From Brumimicrobium mesophilum (lineage in GTDB: Bacteria > Bacteroidota > Bacteroidia > Flavobacteriales_D > Crocinitomicaceae), in the NCBI RefSeq assembly GCF_003025005.1, contig NZ_PVSS01000003.1:186001-250000 (forward strand): a stretch of DNA of 64,000 nucleotides. The letters are read 5' to 3'. The translations under genes and the position numbers were made by a program. The notes under the pieces are model-generated. The model was not told where the DNA came from and did no database searches. It saw only the letters and a list, made by a program, of their open reading frames with translations. Each line of letters starts with the position of its first letter. Position 1 is the stretch's first letter. Below are positions 9,188-18,854 of this stretch, in pieces.

Positions 9188-9428
9188 GTGTTTGAGTGAA
9201 AAAAAAATATAAAACATTGTAAAAGTTTGATATTTGATTAAAAAATAGTATTCCGATGGACTTTCAATAAGACTTAACATGTCTATTTGAAATTAATTGT
9301 CAAGTGCTACTAGATGTTTTAAGTTGAAAATTTTTTCCAATTGGCCTACTGTTGTACATTATTTGGTAATTATCTTGCGCTCTCACACAATTCTAAAAGT
9401 TCTTATTTACGGAGAGTACTCAATGAAT
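9188..9428. other. remaining HU-fmt intergenic DNA
   Basis: AT-rich spacer between the HU promoter and the fmt stop. I see no gene, strong hairpin or repeat in it. Confidence 0.5.
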
Positions 9429-10385
9429 TTAACTGATTATTTCCCATTCATTTACATTAAATCCTGCTAAAAAGGATACATTATCCAACCTCCTTTTACC
9501 TTCTAACTGAATTTCATTTAACTTTATCGTACCTGTATTAGTATTTAATATCAAATCCTTGTTTTCCTTTTTCAAAGTGTTAGATGAATGTTCTAATTCG
9601 TTTAAAATCTCAGAATGGAATAATTTCAAAGTTTTCTCCTCATTCGTTTCCTTGTTTCTTAATTTAATCCAAGCTGTTGGGTAAGGAGACATCCCTCTAA
9701 TAAAATTGTGAATTCTTCGAATAGGTTGAGTTAAATCAATAAAACAATCTTGTTTAGAAATTTTAGGAGCAGGTTTTAAGTCTCCTTCAATTTGAGGTTT
9801 TGGCTGAGCGTTTCCTAATCGAATCAGTTCAACTGTCTCGAAAACGACTTCAGCTCCTAAAACCATCATGCGGTCATGTAAAGCTCCAGCGGTTTCGTTT
9901 TCACCTATTGATAAGCTTCTACTCATTAACGTTTGTCCGGTGTCAATTTTTTTATCAATATAAAAGGTTGTAACTCCTGTTTCCGTTTCACCATTAATAA
10001 TTGCCCAATTTATTGGTGCAGCACCTCTGTATTGTGGAAGTATTGAACCGTGAAGATTAAACGTACCCATTTTTGGGATTTTCCAAACAACTTTAGGTAG
10101 CATTCTAAATGCAACTACAATAAATAAATCTGGATCGAATGAATTCAGTTCATTAATGAATTCATCATCTTTTAAATTTGTTGGTTGTAAAATAGGTAAA
10201 TCATTTCGAAGAGCACAATCTTTAACCGCACTTCCTTGAAGTTTACGTCCACGACCTGCTGGTCTGTCTGGAGCAGAAACTACTGCTTTTATGTTATATG
10301 ATTCTTTGATTAGTTTCTCTAATATAGTAACCGCAAATTCAGGGGTTCCCATAAAAACGATATTTAAATCCTTCTTCTCTTTCAT
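9429..10385 (-). CDS. fmt: methionyl-tRNA formyltransferase
   Basis: Transfers a formyl group from 10-formyl-tetrahydrofolate to initiator Met-tRNA. The N-terminus NIVFMGTPEFAV and the folate/catalytic segment HGSILPQYRGAAPINWAI (catalytic Asn, His, Asp set) are diagnostic. The C-terminal OB-like tRNA-binding domain is present (KLNEIQLEGKRR). I use the ATG at 10385 (318 residues), which overlaps the stop of the MATE gene in a TAATG junction. A start seven codons upstream is also in frame. The overlap suggests translational coupling to the transporter gene, with no obvious functional link. Confidence 0.93.
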   Translation of the reverse strand: MKEKKDLNIVFMGTPEFAVTILEKLIKESYNIKAVVSAPDRPAGRGRKLQGSAVKDCALRNDLPILQPTNLKDDEFINELNSFDPDLFIVVAFRMLPKVVWKIPKMGTFNLHGSILPQYRGAAPINWAIINGETETGVTTFYIDKKIDTGQTLMSRSLSIGENETAGALHDRMMVLGAEVVFETVELIRLGNAQPKPQIEGDLKPAPKISKQDCFIDLTQPIRRIHNFIRGMSPYPTAWIKLRNKETNEEKTLKLFHSEILNELEHSSNTLKKENKDLILNTNTGTIKLNEIQLEGKRRLDNVSFLAGFNVNEWEIIS

Positions 10386-11716
10386 TAGTATTCTTTTTTT
10401 CGCCAATTAAATAAAGTTAAATATAACAATGATAATCCTCCAATAGATATGAAATATAAATATTCTACAGTCCATATTGCTTCTATGCTCCAATTCCATA
10501 CCTTAATAGTAAAATAAGCATAAATAATATAAGCAATCATTGCAAGGATTTCTATGGCCAAAGAAACTCTTGTGTTGCCTGATCCATTTATAGTTTGAAA
10601 ATATGGTGTGGATATCCCAAATATCAGTATTGAACCAAAAATCATTCTCAATATATAAGCACTATCTTCAATATAAACTTCTACAGGGTTGATAACTGAA
10701 ACCAATTGTTCTGGATAGAGTAATGCCCCATGGAAAATAGCCAATAGAAATAACATAGTTAAAAATTGAATGCGTTTTACCACTCTTGGTATAATAGTTT
10801 TATCCGCAGAGTCCATGTACTGAGCTACGTAGGTTTTAGTGGTGGCGCCAAATCCAAATATGGGCACAAATGCTAAAAAATATATTGCACGTATATTCTG
10901 AGAAACGGTTAGGTCATATGTACTCAATTGTTCAATCCAAGTAAAGAATATTGTCCAGGTAGCCAAAGCAAAGAAGCCTTGAATCACTAATGGCATCCCT
11001 ACGTTTAGTAATCTGCGAAGACTTTTTATTGTGACTTGAAATTTAGAGAAAATTTCATATATCTTTCTTTCTTTAGAACGAAATAATAAAACTAATAATA
11101 CTATTACGGTTAAACCTTCGGAAATAACAGACGCTAAAGCTGCGCCTTTAACTCCCATTGGTTCAATTCCCCAAAATCCAAAGATGAGAAGATAGTCTAA
11201 TATAATATTTGAGGTGGCGAAAAATGCTGTACTCACCATTATTACCCATGTTTTTCCTGTTGCCATAAAGAAACTATTCAACGCCAACATTAGTACTCCC
11301 ATAAAAAAACCATATGAACGCACAGAGAGAAAATCAATTTGTTCCTGAGCTAATTTCTTATTCTTCGAATATCCCATAAGCATGTCACCAATATGATTTT
11401 GAATTAAATAGAAAAATAATATGGCGAAACAAAAGATAATAAATAGGGCCGATTGAAATGTAGAATTTAAAGCTTTACTTTCTCCTTGCCCAATTCGTCG
11501 AGCCATTATAATTTGCGAGGCATCTCCTAAACCAGTTAATCCCATAAACAATGTAACATATATCAACCCAGCATTGCCGCTGGCATCAAAACTTAATGTG
11601 CTATATCTACTTAAAAATGAGGCGTCGGTAATCATTACGATGGACTGTATGAAAGTTCCCAACATTAAAGGTAAGGCAACCTTAAGGATTTGCTTATATG
11701 ATATAGAAAGTTGCAT
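10385..11716 (-). CDS. MATE-family efflux transporter
   Basis: A 443-residue inner-membrane protein with 12 predicted helices and the two-fold repeat of MatE domains. It has a typical N-terminal ALPLMLGTFIQSIVMITDASFLSRY segment and a second-repeat equivalent around LLNVGMPLVIQGFF. MATE proteins export drugs or metabolites using Na+ or H+ gradients. The substrate is not predictable. Its stop overlaps the fmt start by one base. Confidence 0.88.
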   Translation of the reverse strand: MQLSISYKQILKVALPLMLGTFIQSIVMITDASFLSRYSTLSFDASGNAGLIYVTLFMGLTGLGDASQIIMARRIGQGESKALNSTFQSALFIIFCFAILFFYLIQNHIGDMLMGYSKNKKLAQEQIDFLSVRSYGFFMGVLMLALNSFFMATGKTWVIMVSTAFFATSNIILDYLLIFGFWGIEPMGVKGAALASVISEGLTVIVLLVLLFRSKERKIYEIFSKFQVTIKSLRRLLNVGMPLVIQGFFALATWTIFFTWIEQLSTYDLTVSQNIRAIYFLAFVPIFGFGATTKTYVAQYMDSADKTIIPRVVKRIQFLTMLFLLAIFHGALLYPEQLVSVINPVEVYIEDSAYILRMIFGSILIFGISTPYFQTINGSGNTRVSLAIEILAMIAYIIYAYFTIKVWNWSIEAIWTVEYLYFISIGGLSLLYLTLFNWRKKEY

Positions 11717-11736
11717 TTTAAATTTTCAATAAGTCG

Positions 11737-11744
11737 CAAAAATA
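11737..11744 (-). promoter_or_regulatory. probable -7 box upstream of the MATE-fmt pair
   Basis: Minus strand TATTTTTG matches TAnnTTTG and lies 20 bp before the MATE start. I do not see a well-placed TTG -33 box, so this is a half-site call. Confidence 0.35.
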
Positions 11745-11881
11745 ATCATTAGGTTGTTTGATGGACCAGATAAAAGGAAATCATTGAAATTTTTGATGTT
11801 CAATTAATATATCTTTAGGATTCATTAAAAAAGAAAATAGCTATAAATCACAATTAGTGATTTGAGATAGAATAAATGATT

Positions 11882-13954
11882 TTATCGCTTGATAATCTTT
11901 TCTTGTTGAATAATTTCTCCATCTGAAACAAGAATGACTGAATAAACACCACTAGCTAATGGATTCATTGAAAAAGTATATTCATTTAGACCTTTCTTTG
12001 CAACAAGAGTTTCTAATCTTTTTACCAATCTTCCTCCAGCGTCATAGATTTCGAGATATACAGTTTGTACTTCATCAATTTCAAATTGAATTGAAACTAA
12101 ATCAGTTGCTGGGTTAGGATAAACACTTCCTGATGTGTTTTTGTTTGGAGGAATAATATAATTTATTGTGTCGGTACAACCTCTTGCATCTCTTACGATA
12201 CATTGAATTGTGTCGTTGACACATCCACCTTGATATGTGTTAATTGAAGTGAAATCTTCATTGTTCCAAGAGTATTCGAATGGAGGAAGTCCTCCAAGAA
12301 TAGTAGCCTCCGTAGTTACATTGCAAAAGTTATAATCTATGACATTTAGTTTTACTATAATTCTAGAAGTATCGGGACTATAAAGTTGAGCTAAAAATCC
12401 TGAATTTCCACTATTGGCCATGGCTAAAAATCCAAATGAATAAATTTCTCCACTATTGTATTTTCTTTGCAGTCCATAATAATCACCCCATCTCTCGTAT
12501 GTTCCGCTTAGACGATCAACATGGTTTTGTCCAGCTTTAATTTCGAGAACTTCAGAATACTGGCGATCATTATTGCAATAAATTGTAGAATTTCCAGGGA
12601 AATCCACAAAAGATGAATGGTTAAAACCAATTATCACTTCTCGGTCACATTCTTCATTTCCAGACCAAGCAATATTAGGGTATCCAAAATCCTTGTCGGA
12701 ATCTCCAATTATTCTTCCTTTAACAGTTGGAGAGTTAAAGACATTTGATATTAAACCATGATAAATAGAACAGAAGCCAGTAAAAGGATTTATAGTATTA
12801 CTTACAAATTGAATTTCATCATCAATCAGAATTCCACCAAGAACACGTGCATCATTGGTTTGTAAACCACTAGTTGCATCGGATGTATCAGTATCAACTT
12901 GTCTAGCATTTGGTGGAACACCATAAGGAATATCTGTAACTAATGAGTTAATATTTAATGTCCCATTGTTTATTTCTAATAAGAAAATTGTGTCATTTTG
13001 AATGTCGAAATTTCGGTTTGACAATAAAAACTGATTATCTACATTACCGTTGGAGCCTGTAACTAAATGCAAATTTCTTAAGTACTTACCTTCAATAGTA
13101 ATATTGTCATAAAGTACTGCCTGCATATTAATATCTCCAGAATACGCCATAGCTTTATCCATTTCCCAGATAATGGAACCATCAAATCCTGTTTGCCAAG
13201 GCTCATTTGGTACAATTAAATTTCCTGTGAAATAAATCTTATCATTCGTAATCGAAATAGTTGGGAAATCAGTCCATCTATTGTTGTTTAATGGATTTCC
13301 TGGTAAGTTGTATATGTACCATGGGTCTCGCGGGTCATTGCTTGAACTGAAACACATAATTACTTCACTTTTAGAAGGCTCATTATCTTTTAATATTGCT
13401 ACAACAAATCTATCCTCGATTGGGTCATAAGCTATTTTGGGATCGTAATAATGGCTAGCACCTGTTCCGTCAACAAAACCACGAAGTGAAATTTTTTGAT
13501 CTTCAAACAAGGTAGTATCAGAATTTATATCATAAGACCAAAGATAACTGTTCATTGATAAAATCATTACTCCGTTATTTGAAACTGCTAATGTATTGTC
13601 ACTTGGAATTCCAGCGTAAACAGGATATTGAGAACCATTGTACCAACTCATTGGAATAAAAGAATCACCAACGATCGGTTGAAGATTTGATTTAAGATAT
13701 GGAGTTTGATAACTTTCTTTAGAGTCTTTATAAAATTCCTTGCTTAATATTTTTTGATCCATTAAATGTGATCTAGCAGAACTTCCTCCAGGTACTGGCA
13801 TTTCCAAATTATTTACAACTTCAAAATATGGACTTTGCTCTTGAAAATCTGTAATCGTTTTGGATTTATTTATTGAAAATTCTGTTTTTCTATAGTCTTG
13901 ACTAAAAGTGAAATTCGAAAGAATAAGAAAACATAATATTGTAATGAAGCGCAT
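11882..13954 (-). CDS. secreted protein with T9SS type A C-terminal sorting domain
   Basis: A 690-residue protein with an N-terminal signal peptide (MRFITILCFLILSNFTFS). The last 80 residues are a type A T9SS sorting domain (VYPNPATDLVSIQFE, then GVYSVILVSDGEIIQQEKIIKR), which directs export across the outer membrane and is then removed. The middle contains WYNGSQYPVYAGIPSDNTLAVSN and repeated beta-strand stretches of the kind seen in large adhesin-like or propeller proteins. No catalytic motif is visible. The function of the mature part is unknown. Transcribed alone. Confidence 0.85.
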   Translation of the reverse strand: MRFITILCFLILSNFTFSQDYRKTEFSINKSKTITDFQEQSPYFEVVNNLEMPVPGGSSARSHLMDQKILSKEFYKDSKESYQTPYLKSNLQPIVGDSFIPMSWYNGSQYPVYAGIPSDNTLAVSNNGVMILSMNSYLWSYDINSDTTLFEDQKISLRGFVDGTGASHYYDPKIAYDPIEDRFVVAILKDNEPSKSEVIMCFSSSNDPRDPWYIYNLPGNPLNNNRWTDFPTISITNDKIYFTGNLIVPNEPWQTGFDGSIIWEMDKAMAYSGDINMQAVLYDNITIEGKYLRNLHLVTGSNGNVDNQFLLSNRNFDIQNDTIFLLEINNGTLNINSLVTDIPYGVPPNARQVDTDTSDATSGLQTNDARVLGGILIDDEIQFVSNTINPFTGFCSIYHGLISNVFNSPTVKGRIIGDSDKDFGYPNIAWSGNEECDREVIIGFNHSSFVDFPGNSTIYCNNDRQYSEVLEIKAGQNHVDRLSGTYERWGDYYGLQRKYNSGEIYSFGFLAMANSGNSGFLAQLYSPDTSRIIVKLNVIDYNFCNVTTEATILGGLPPFEYSWNNEDFTSINTYQGGCVNDTIQCIVRDARGCTDTINYIIPPNKNTSGSVYPNPATDLVSIQFEIDEVQTVYLEIYDAGGRLVKRLETLVAKKGLNEYTFSMNPLASGVYSVILVSDGEIIQQEKIIKR

Positions 13955-14151
13955 ATTGAATTATTAATTTATACACTAAAATTACATAAATACCTGATAT
14001 AATAAAAACTAAATCCAACAATATGTTAAATATAATTGAATTATAGGAAATTGGTAACCTTTAAAACATAGAAATATAGAATTTAAGTAGAATGTTAGAG
14101 TCAAAAATGGTTCACGCCTGCTTAAATATGAGCTATTAACCTTGAGGTGTT

Positions 14152-14742
14152 TTAGCTATTTTTCCAACCTGAAATGACTTCGTTTGGATCTATCTCAATA
14201 ACTTCCCCTGGTTTCATCTTTCCTAATTCATAATCACCAATTGAGTACCTTACTAATCGCAAAGTTGGGAATCCAGCAGCAGCTGTCATTTTCCTTACTT
14301 GTCTGTTTTTCCCTTCTCTCAAGGTCAAGGATATCCAACTTGTAGGAATTTCCTTTCTAACACGAATTGGAACGCTTCTTTCAGGTAAATTAGGTGGGTC
14401 AATTTTCAAACACGCGGCTTTTGCAACTCTATGCTGTTTTCCATTGTGTTTTATAGATATTGTACCTGAAGCTAATTCTTTGCAAGCCTCTTGAGTTATT
14501 TCATGATCAACTTGAACATAATAGGTTTTAGGTAATTTGTTTTTTGGATCTAAAACACGATTTTTAAATTCATTATCATTTGTCAATAAAAGCAGACCTT
14601 CACTCGTTTTATCTAATCTGCCAATAGGGTATACATCAATTGGAAAATTATATAAATCACCTAATAAACTAGCGTTTTCATCTCCTGTAAATTGAGATAG
14701 CATATCATAAGGTTTAAAAACTGCATAGTACTTTTTTCTCAT
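14152..14742 (-). CDS. pseudouridine synthase, RsuA/RluE type
   Basis: A 196-residue RNA pseudouridine synthase. The catalytic Asp is in VYPIGRLDKTSEGLLLLTND. KTYYVQVDHEITQEA and REGKNRQVRKMTAAAGFPTLRLVR are the other hallmark motifs. It lacks an N-terminal S4 domain, as do RluE enzymes that modify 23S rRNA U2457. The short length supports RluE over RsuA or RluB, but the exact target base needs testing. CAAAAATG at 14762-14769 is one base from a -7 box. Confidence 0.85.
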   Translation of the reverse strand: MRKKYYAVFKPYDMLSQFTGDENASLLGDLYNFPIDVYPIGRLDKTSEGLLLLTNDNEFKNRVLDPKNKLPKTYYVQVDHEITQEACKELASGTISIKHNGKQHRVAKAACLKIDPPNLPERSVPIRVRKEIPTSWISLTLREGKNRQVRKMTAAAGFPTLRLVRYSIGDYELGKMKPGEVIEIDPNEVISGWKNS

Positions 14743-14848
14743 GTGTTATTGAATTAATCTTCAAAAATGATGAGAATTAATTGAAAAATCAATTGCTATC
14801 TTTCAATAATGGCTGATTCTTTTATATTTTTAGCAAAAAGATATTAAA

Positions 14849-15622
14849 ATGGTTCTACAATTCACAAAAGAAAATGGGGTTGCAACATTGAAGTTTAACC
14901 GCCCAGAAAAATATAATAGTTTTAATCAAGAAATGGCATTTGCTGTTCAAAGTGCATTGGATGAATGTAAAAAAGATGATGAGGTCAGAGTTATAGTTTT
15001 AACCGGTGAAGGGAAAGCTTTTTGCGCAGGACAGGATTTAGCGGAGGCGACAGATCCTAATGGTCCACCATTGAAAAATATTGTGGGAGATCATTACAAT
15101 CCAATTGTTATACGCTTGCGTGAAATAGAAAAGCCGGTAATTGCAGCAGTCAATGGAGTTGCAGCAGGAGCAGGAGCAAACCTTGCATTGGCATGTGATA
15201 TCGTGGTAGCAAAAAAGTCAGCAGCTTTTATTCAAGCTTTTGCAGCTATCGGATTGATTCCAGATTCTGGCGGAACATTCTTTTTACCAAGGTTAATCGG
15301 AACTCAAAAAGCATTGGCTTTAATGATGACGGGAGACAAAGTTTTGGCGGAAGAAGCTGAATCGATGAATATGATTTACAAGGCTATAGAAGATGATGAA
15401 TTTGATGCTTATATAGAAAAAATGACTTCTAAAATGGCGAAAATGCCAACAAGAGGTTATGGCTTGACAAAGAGAGCTGTGAATGCATCATTAAACAATT
15501 CTTTAAAAGAACAATTGGCCGTCGAAGAGAAATTGCAAGCGGAAGCTGGATCTACCGAAGATTTTAGAGAAGGAACGCAAGCTTTTCTTGAAAAAAGGAA
15601 AACGGAATTTAAAGGAAGATAA
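14849..15622 (+). CDS. paaG: enoyl-CoA hydratase/isomerase, PaaG-like
   Basis: A 257-residue crotonase-fold protein. The oxyanion-hole segments are AFCAGQDLAEA and AAVNGVAAGAGANLALACDIV. IQAFAAIGLIPDSGGTFFLPRLIG closely resembles PaaG, the phenylacetate-pathway isomerase forming oxepin-CoA, including an Asp in place of the second hydratase Glu. The next gene, 35 bp downstream, encodes a PaaH-like 3-hydroxyacyl-CoA dehydrogenase. The rest of a phenylacetate pathway (paaABCDE, paaZ, paaK) is not in the window, so a general beta-oxidation role is possible. Confidence 0.82.
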   Translation: MVLQFTKENGVATLKFNRPEKYNSFNQEMAFAVQSALDECKKDDEVRVIVLTGEGKAFCAGQDLAEATDPNGPPLKNIVGDHYNPIVIRLREIEKPVIAAVNGVAAGAGANLALACDIVVAKKSAAFIQAFAAIGLIPDSGGTFFLPRLIGTQKALALMMTGDKVLAEEAESMNMIYKAIEDDEFDAYIEKMTSKMAKMPTRGYGLTKRAVNASLNNSLKEQLAVEEKLQAEAGSTEDFREGTQAFLEKRKTEFKGR

Positions 15623-15657
15623 TACAATTTTTTAACGAGAAAATAATATTAGAAGTA

Positions 15658-16821
15658 ATGAGTAAAATAAAAGTTGGTGTTCTTGGTGCAGGAACTATGG
15701 GTGCTGGAATTGCACAAGTAGCTGCACAATCTGGTCACGAAGTTGTGTTGGTTGATGTAAATGAAAAAGCGATTATTTCGGCGAAAGAAAAACTAAATAA
15801 AATCATTGATCGTTTAATTGAGAAGGGAAAATGGACACAAGATTTTGGAGATGATTTATTGGGCAGAATTAAATTTTCCACTGAGATGCAAGATTTTTCA
15901 GGTTCAGGAATGATTATTGAGGCAATTGTTGAAAATGTTGAAGTGAAGCATGCCGTTTTTTCTAAAATGGAGGCTATAGTTGATAAGCATTGTATTTTGG
16001 CTTCGAATACTTCTTCACTTTCAATTGCATCAATAGGTTCGGTTTTAAAGAATCCAGAGCGTATTATTGGAATTCATTTTTTCAATCCAGCACCTTTAAT
16101 GCCTCTGGTTGAAATTATTCCTGCGGTTCAAACGAGTGAAAAAGTAGCTAAAGAAGCAAGAGAAATGGTCGATTCTTGGGGGAAAGTGACAGTTTTAGCC
16201 AAAGACACTCCTGGATTTATAGTGAATAGAGTAGCGCGGCCATTCTATGGAGAAGCTTTACGCATTTATGAAGAAGGAGTTGCTGATTTCGCCACAATTG
16301 ATTGGGCAATGACTGAACTTGGTAAATTTAGAATGGGACCGTTTACATTAATGGATTACATTGGAAATGATGTAAACTATACCGTAACAGAAACTGTTTT
16401 TGCCGCATTTTATTATGATCCTAGATTTAAACCTTCTTTTACTCAGAAACGTCATTCTGAAGCAGGATTTTATGGTAGAAAATCGGGGAGAGGTTTCTTT
16501 GATTATAGTGAAAACGCTATAGCAGTTGAGCCAAATAAAGATGAGGTTTTAGGAAATAAAATTTTAAAAAGGATTTTGGCAATGCTGATAAATGAAGCAG
16601 CAGACGCGGTTTTCTTAAATGTTGCAACAAATGAAGATATCGATTTAGCGATGACCAAAGGAGTAAATTATCCAAAAGGATTATTGAAATGGGCTGATGA
16701 GATAGGTATCGAAAATGTTTTGAATGATTTACAAGAATTGTTCAATGAATATGGAGAGGATAGATACAGACCAAGTCCTTTATTGAAAAAGATGGTTCGA
16801 GAAAATAAAAGTTTTTTTTAG
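15658..16821 (+). CDS. paaH: 3-hydroxyacyl-CoA dehydrogenase, PaaH-like
   Basis: A 387-residue NAD-dependent enzyme. The Rossmann motif GVLGAGTMGAGIAQ is at the N-terminus. IGIHFFNPAPLMPLVEIIP carries the catalytic His, and KDTPGFIVNRVARPF starts the C-terminal domain. A second, partial 3HCDH C-terminal repeat (from about residue 300) makes it longer than the roughly 285-residue FadB2 type. With the paaG-like gene 35 bp upstream it would catalyse the 3-hydroxyadipyl-CoA to 3-oxoadipyl-CoA step, or a beta-oxidation equivalent. It ends next to a palindromic repeat. Confidence 0.85.
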   Translation: MSKIKVGVLGAGTMGAGIAQVAAQSGHEVVLVDVNEKAIISAKEKLNKIIDRLIEKGKWTQDFGDDLLGRIKFSTEMQDFSGSGMIIEAIVENVEVKHAVFSKMEAIVDKHCILASNTSSLSIASIGSVLKNPERIIGIHFFNPAPLMPLVEIIPAVQTSEKVAKEAREMVDSWGKVTVLAKDTPGFIVNRVARPFYGEALRIYEEGVADFATIDWAMTELGKFRMGPFTLMDYIGNDVNYTVTETVFAAFYYDPRFKPSFTQKRHSEAGFYGRKSGRGFFDYSENAIAVEPNKDEVLGNKILKRILAMLINEAADAVFLNVATNEDIDLAMTKGVNYPKGLLKWADEIGIENVLNDLQELFNEYGEDRYRPSPLLKKMVRENKSFF

Positions 16822-16833
16822 CGATGTTTGTAT

Positions 16834-16917
16834 GGCCGATTTGCGTAAAGACGATTTGCAAATCGCCCTTGCGATAGTTGGAATTGTAGGAGATGCAATG
16901 CATTGCACCTCCTACAA
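16834..16917. repeat. palindromic repeat pair between convergent genes
   Basis: Two palindromes. CGATTTGCAAATCG (16852-16865) is perfect and has an additional partial copy at 16835-16844. The second spans 16884-16917, 34 bp around the centre GCAATG/CATTGC, with one mismatch (16893/16908) and arms containing TTGTAGGAG. The stop codon of the TPR gene lies inside it. Such extragenic palindromes resemble REP elements and could act as a bidirectional terminator. Confidence 0.75.
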
Positions 16918-18051
16918 ATTCAACAATACCTTCGCATGTTCACTATAAAAACCACCTTCTTCAATAATCTCTTTCAATAATCTATTTGCCTTGTTTTTCT
17001 TGTTTTGTTCTAAGAATACTCTTGCAGAAAACCATCTAGCTTCTTCTCTAAAATTTCCATATCCTAAAGTATAGGATTTATTTAGGAAGTCAATAGATTC
17101 GCTGAATTGACCTAAGTTAAAGTAGCATAAACCACCATAGAAATTCGCATTAACATCGTTGGGATAAGTTTTTAGAATTGTCAAATAATTTTTGAGCGCC
17201 TCTTTGTATTTTCCTTGACTAAATATTTCAGATGTACTCCTTAAATAATCGATATAAGTTATTTCGGTTGTTTGTAACGAAGGGAATTCTTGCTTGTCTT
17301 CTTTGGATGATTGATTTGCAGGAAGTCCAACATTTAAATCATTATGAACCTTGATTGGTCGACTTCTATATGCTCTGTAATCAACATTTTTTAATTCTGA
17401 TAAATAGACTTCCTTTACAATTTTATAGGATAGGGTGCTTTTGTTTGAATTCGGAATTTTCCCAGAGGATTGAATTGGCAATTGAATATTCTCATTTTGC
17501 GTTTTATCAATCTCTACATCTTTATTTTCTTTATCGGGTACTGGTTCTTCAAGAACTTTTGCCTCAGTTTTCTGGATATCTTGATTCTTTATCAATTCAT
17601 TTGAAGTGATTTGCTTTTCTGGTGAAATGGCAGTGTAAAAATCAATTTCTTGATCACGTACATTCTCAATTTCTTCTTTGTTTTCAAGTTCTTGAACGAT
17701 TTGAGGTTTTTTCTCAACTGCTGAATTGCCTTGATAGGTAAAAATAATTAAAGTCAACATTGTTAAGGTGAATAAAATAAAACTCAAAGTCATTCCTTTC
17801 TTCGTAGTACCTCCCCCATTCGTATTATTTATAAATTCATTCATCTTTTGATCTGTGGCCAACATTCCATTGTGAACAGATGAAGTCGAGTTTTTCCAAC
17901 CTTCTAATGCTTCGTCATTGAATTCGGAACCTGCTGCTTTAGATTCTGTATCATGAGAATTTCCAGCGCCTGACTTATAATCCTCAATTTCTTGACGACT
18001 TAATGGTTTTTTGGGACCGAAAATCCTATTAAGCAGATTTAAAAATATCAT
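16912..18051 (-). CDS. membrane-anchored TPR protein, probable partner of the adjacent sigma factor
   Basis: Residues 1-80 are polar and contain an FNDEALEGWK motif seen in Bacteroidota anti-sigma or TonB-like proteins. About 87-106 is a single transmembrane helix (MTLSFILFTLTMLTLIIFTY). Residues 107-260 are a low-complexity Glu/Lys/Asn-rich linker and the C-terminal 120 residues form TPR-like helices (YKEALKNYLTILKTYPNDVNANFYGGLCYFNLGQFSES). The start overlaps the sigma gene by 23 bp, as expected for a sigma/anti-sigma pair. I see no zinc-binding anti-sigma motif, so the regulatory role is inferred from position alone. Confidence 0.65.
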   Translation of the reverse strand: MIFLNLLNRIFGPKKPLSRQEIEDYKSGAGNSHDTESKAAGSEFNDEALEGWKNSTSSVHNGMLATDQKMNEFINNTNGGGTTKKGMTLSFILFTLTMLTLIIFTYQGNSAVEKKPQIVQELENKEEIENVRDQEIDFYTAISPEKQITSNELIKNQDIQKTEAKVLEEPVPDKENKDVEIDKTQNENIQLPIQSSGKIPNSNKSTLSYKIVKEVYLSELKNVDYRAYRSRPIKVHNDLNVGLPANQSSKEDKQEFPSLQTTEITYIDYLRSTSEIFSQGKYKEALKNYLTILKTYPNDVNANFYGGLCYFNLGQFSESIDFLNKSYTLGYGNFREEARWFSARVFLEQNKKNKANRLLKEIIEEGGFYSEHAKVLLNL

Positions 18052-18601
18052 TTTCTTTTAATTTAATTTTTAAGTTGCGTTTTCCATTCTGAATTGCGCT
18101 TTTTACTTTGTTTAAAGTGAGATTCAGTTTTTCACTCACTTCCTTGTAGGATAACTGTTGAATATAGAATAGTTTGATTGCTTCATCTTGTGGTGGATCT
18201 AATTCTTCAATTGCATTTTCTAATTCTGTTAGTTTTATTTCTTTTAATTCTTTGTCTTCTATTTCATCTTCTTGAGCAACAATTTCCTCATTAAGTTGAA
18301 GGTTGTTGTGCTTTTTCTTTCTCAGGACCATCAAACAACTGTTTTTAGTGAGAACAAAAAGCCAAGATTTAAAGTAAGTTATTTCATGTTTTATTATTTT
18401 ATCTCCTAAGGTCATGAATATTTCCATCACAATATCTTCAGCATCTACTTTGTTTTTTAGATAATTGAGACAAGTCCCCATTACTAGATGACCATAGCGA
18501 TTATAGAGTTCACCGATGATTTTTTTATCATTATTAGACCTGTAACTGATGAGTAACTCAGTGTCTGAATAATTTCCAAATTTTTTCCTTTTAATGTTCA
18601 T
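18029..18601 (-). CDS. RNA polymerase sigma factor, ECF family
   Basis: A 190-residue sigma-70-type factor. Region 2 is ELYNRYGHLVMGTCLNYLKNKVDAEDIVMEIF, including the -10 recognition part. Region 4 is a helix-turn-helix in DEAIKLFYIQQLSYKEVSEKLNLTLNKVKSAIQNGKRNLK. Length and domain order are those of ECF sigma factors. The target promoters are unknown. Its 3' end overlaps the membrane TPR gene, which may control it. Confidence 0.88.
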   Translation of the reverse strand: MNIKRKKFGNYSDTELLISYRSNNDKKIIGELYNRYGHLVMGTCLNYLKNKVDAEDIVMEIFMTLGDKIIKHEITYFKSWLFVLTKNSCLMVLRKKKHNNLQLNEEIVAQEDEIEDKELKEIKLTELENAIEELDPPQDEAIKLFYIQQLSYKEVSEKLNLTLNKVKSAIQNGKRNLKIKLKENDIFKSA

Positions 18602-18854
18602 CTAACTGTTGAGATACTTTAAATAGTAATATTCCATAAATATATTGGAAATATTTTATGTTTAGGTTCTATGATGAAATAAGTATGGATAAGTTCTCTC
18701 TTAAAAAAACCTTTTATAAATTACTGTAACAGATTGTTTACCTTCAATAATAATAAAGGCATCTACTTTTTAAGCTTTTTTAATAGTGATTTATGAGCAA
18801 ATTTGAAAAGTTCTTAGTACTTTGGAATTATTAAAGTTTAATAAATGTAAAGCT

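Noticed and set aside
18818-18824. TACTTTG sequences upstream of several genes (also near 22075 and 27014)
   Set aside because: They are one base short of the TAnnTTTG box and frequent in AT-rich DNA, so I did not call promoters.
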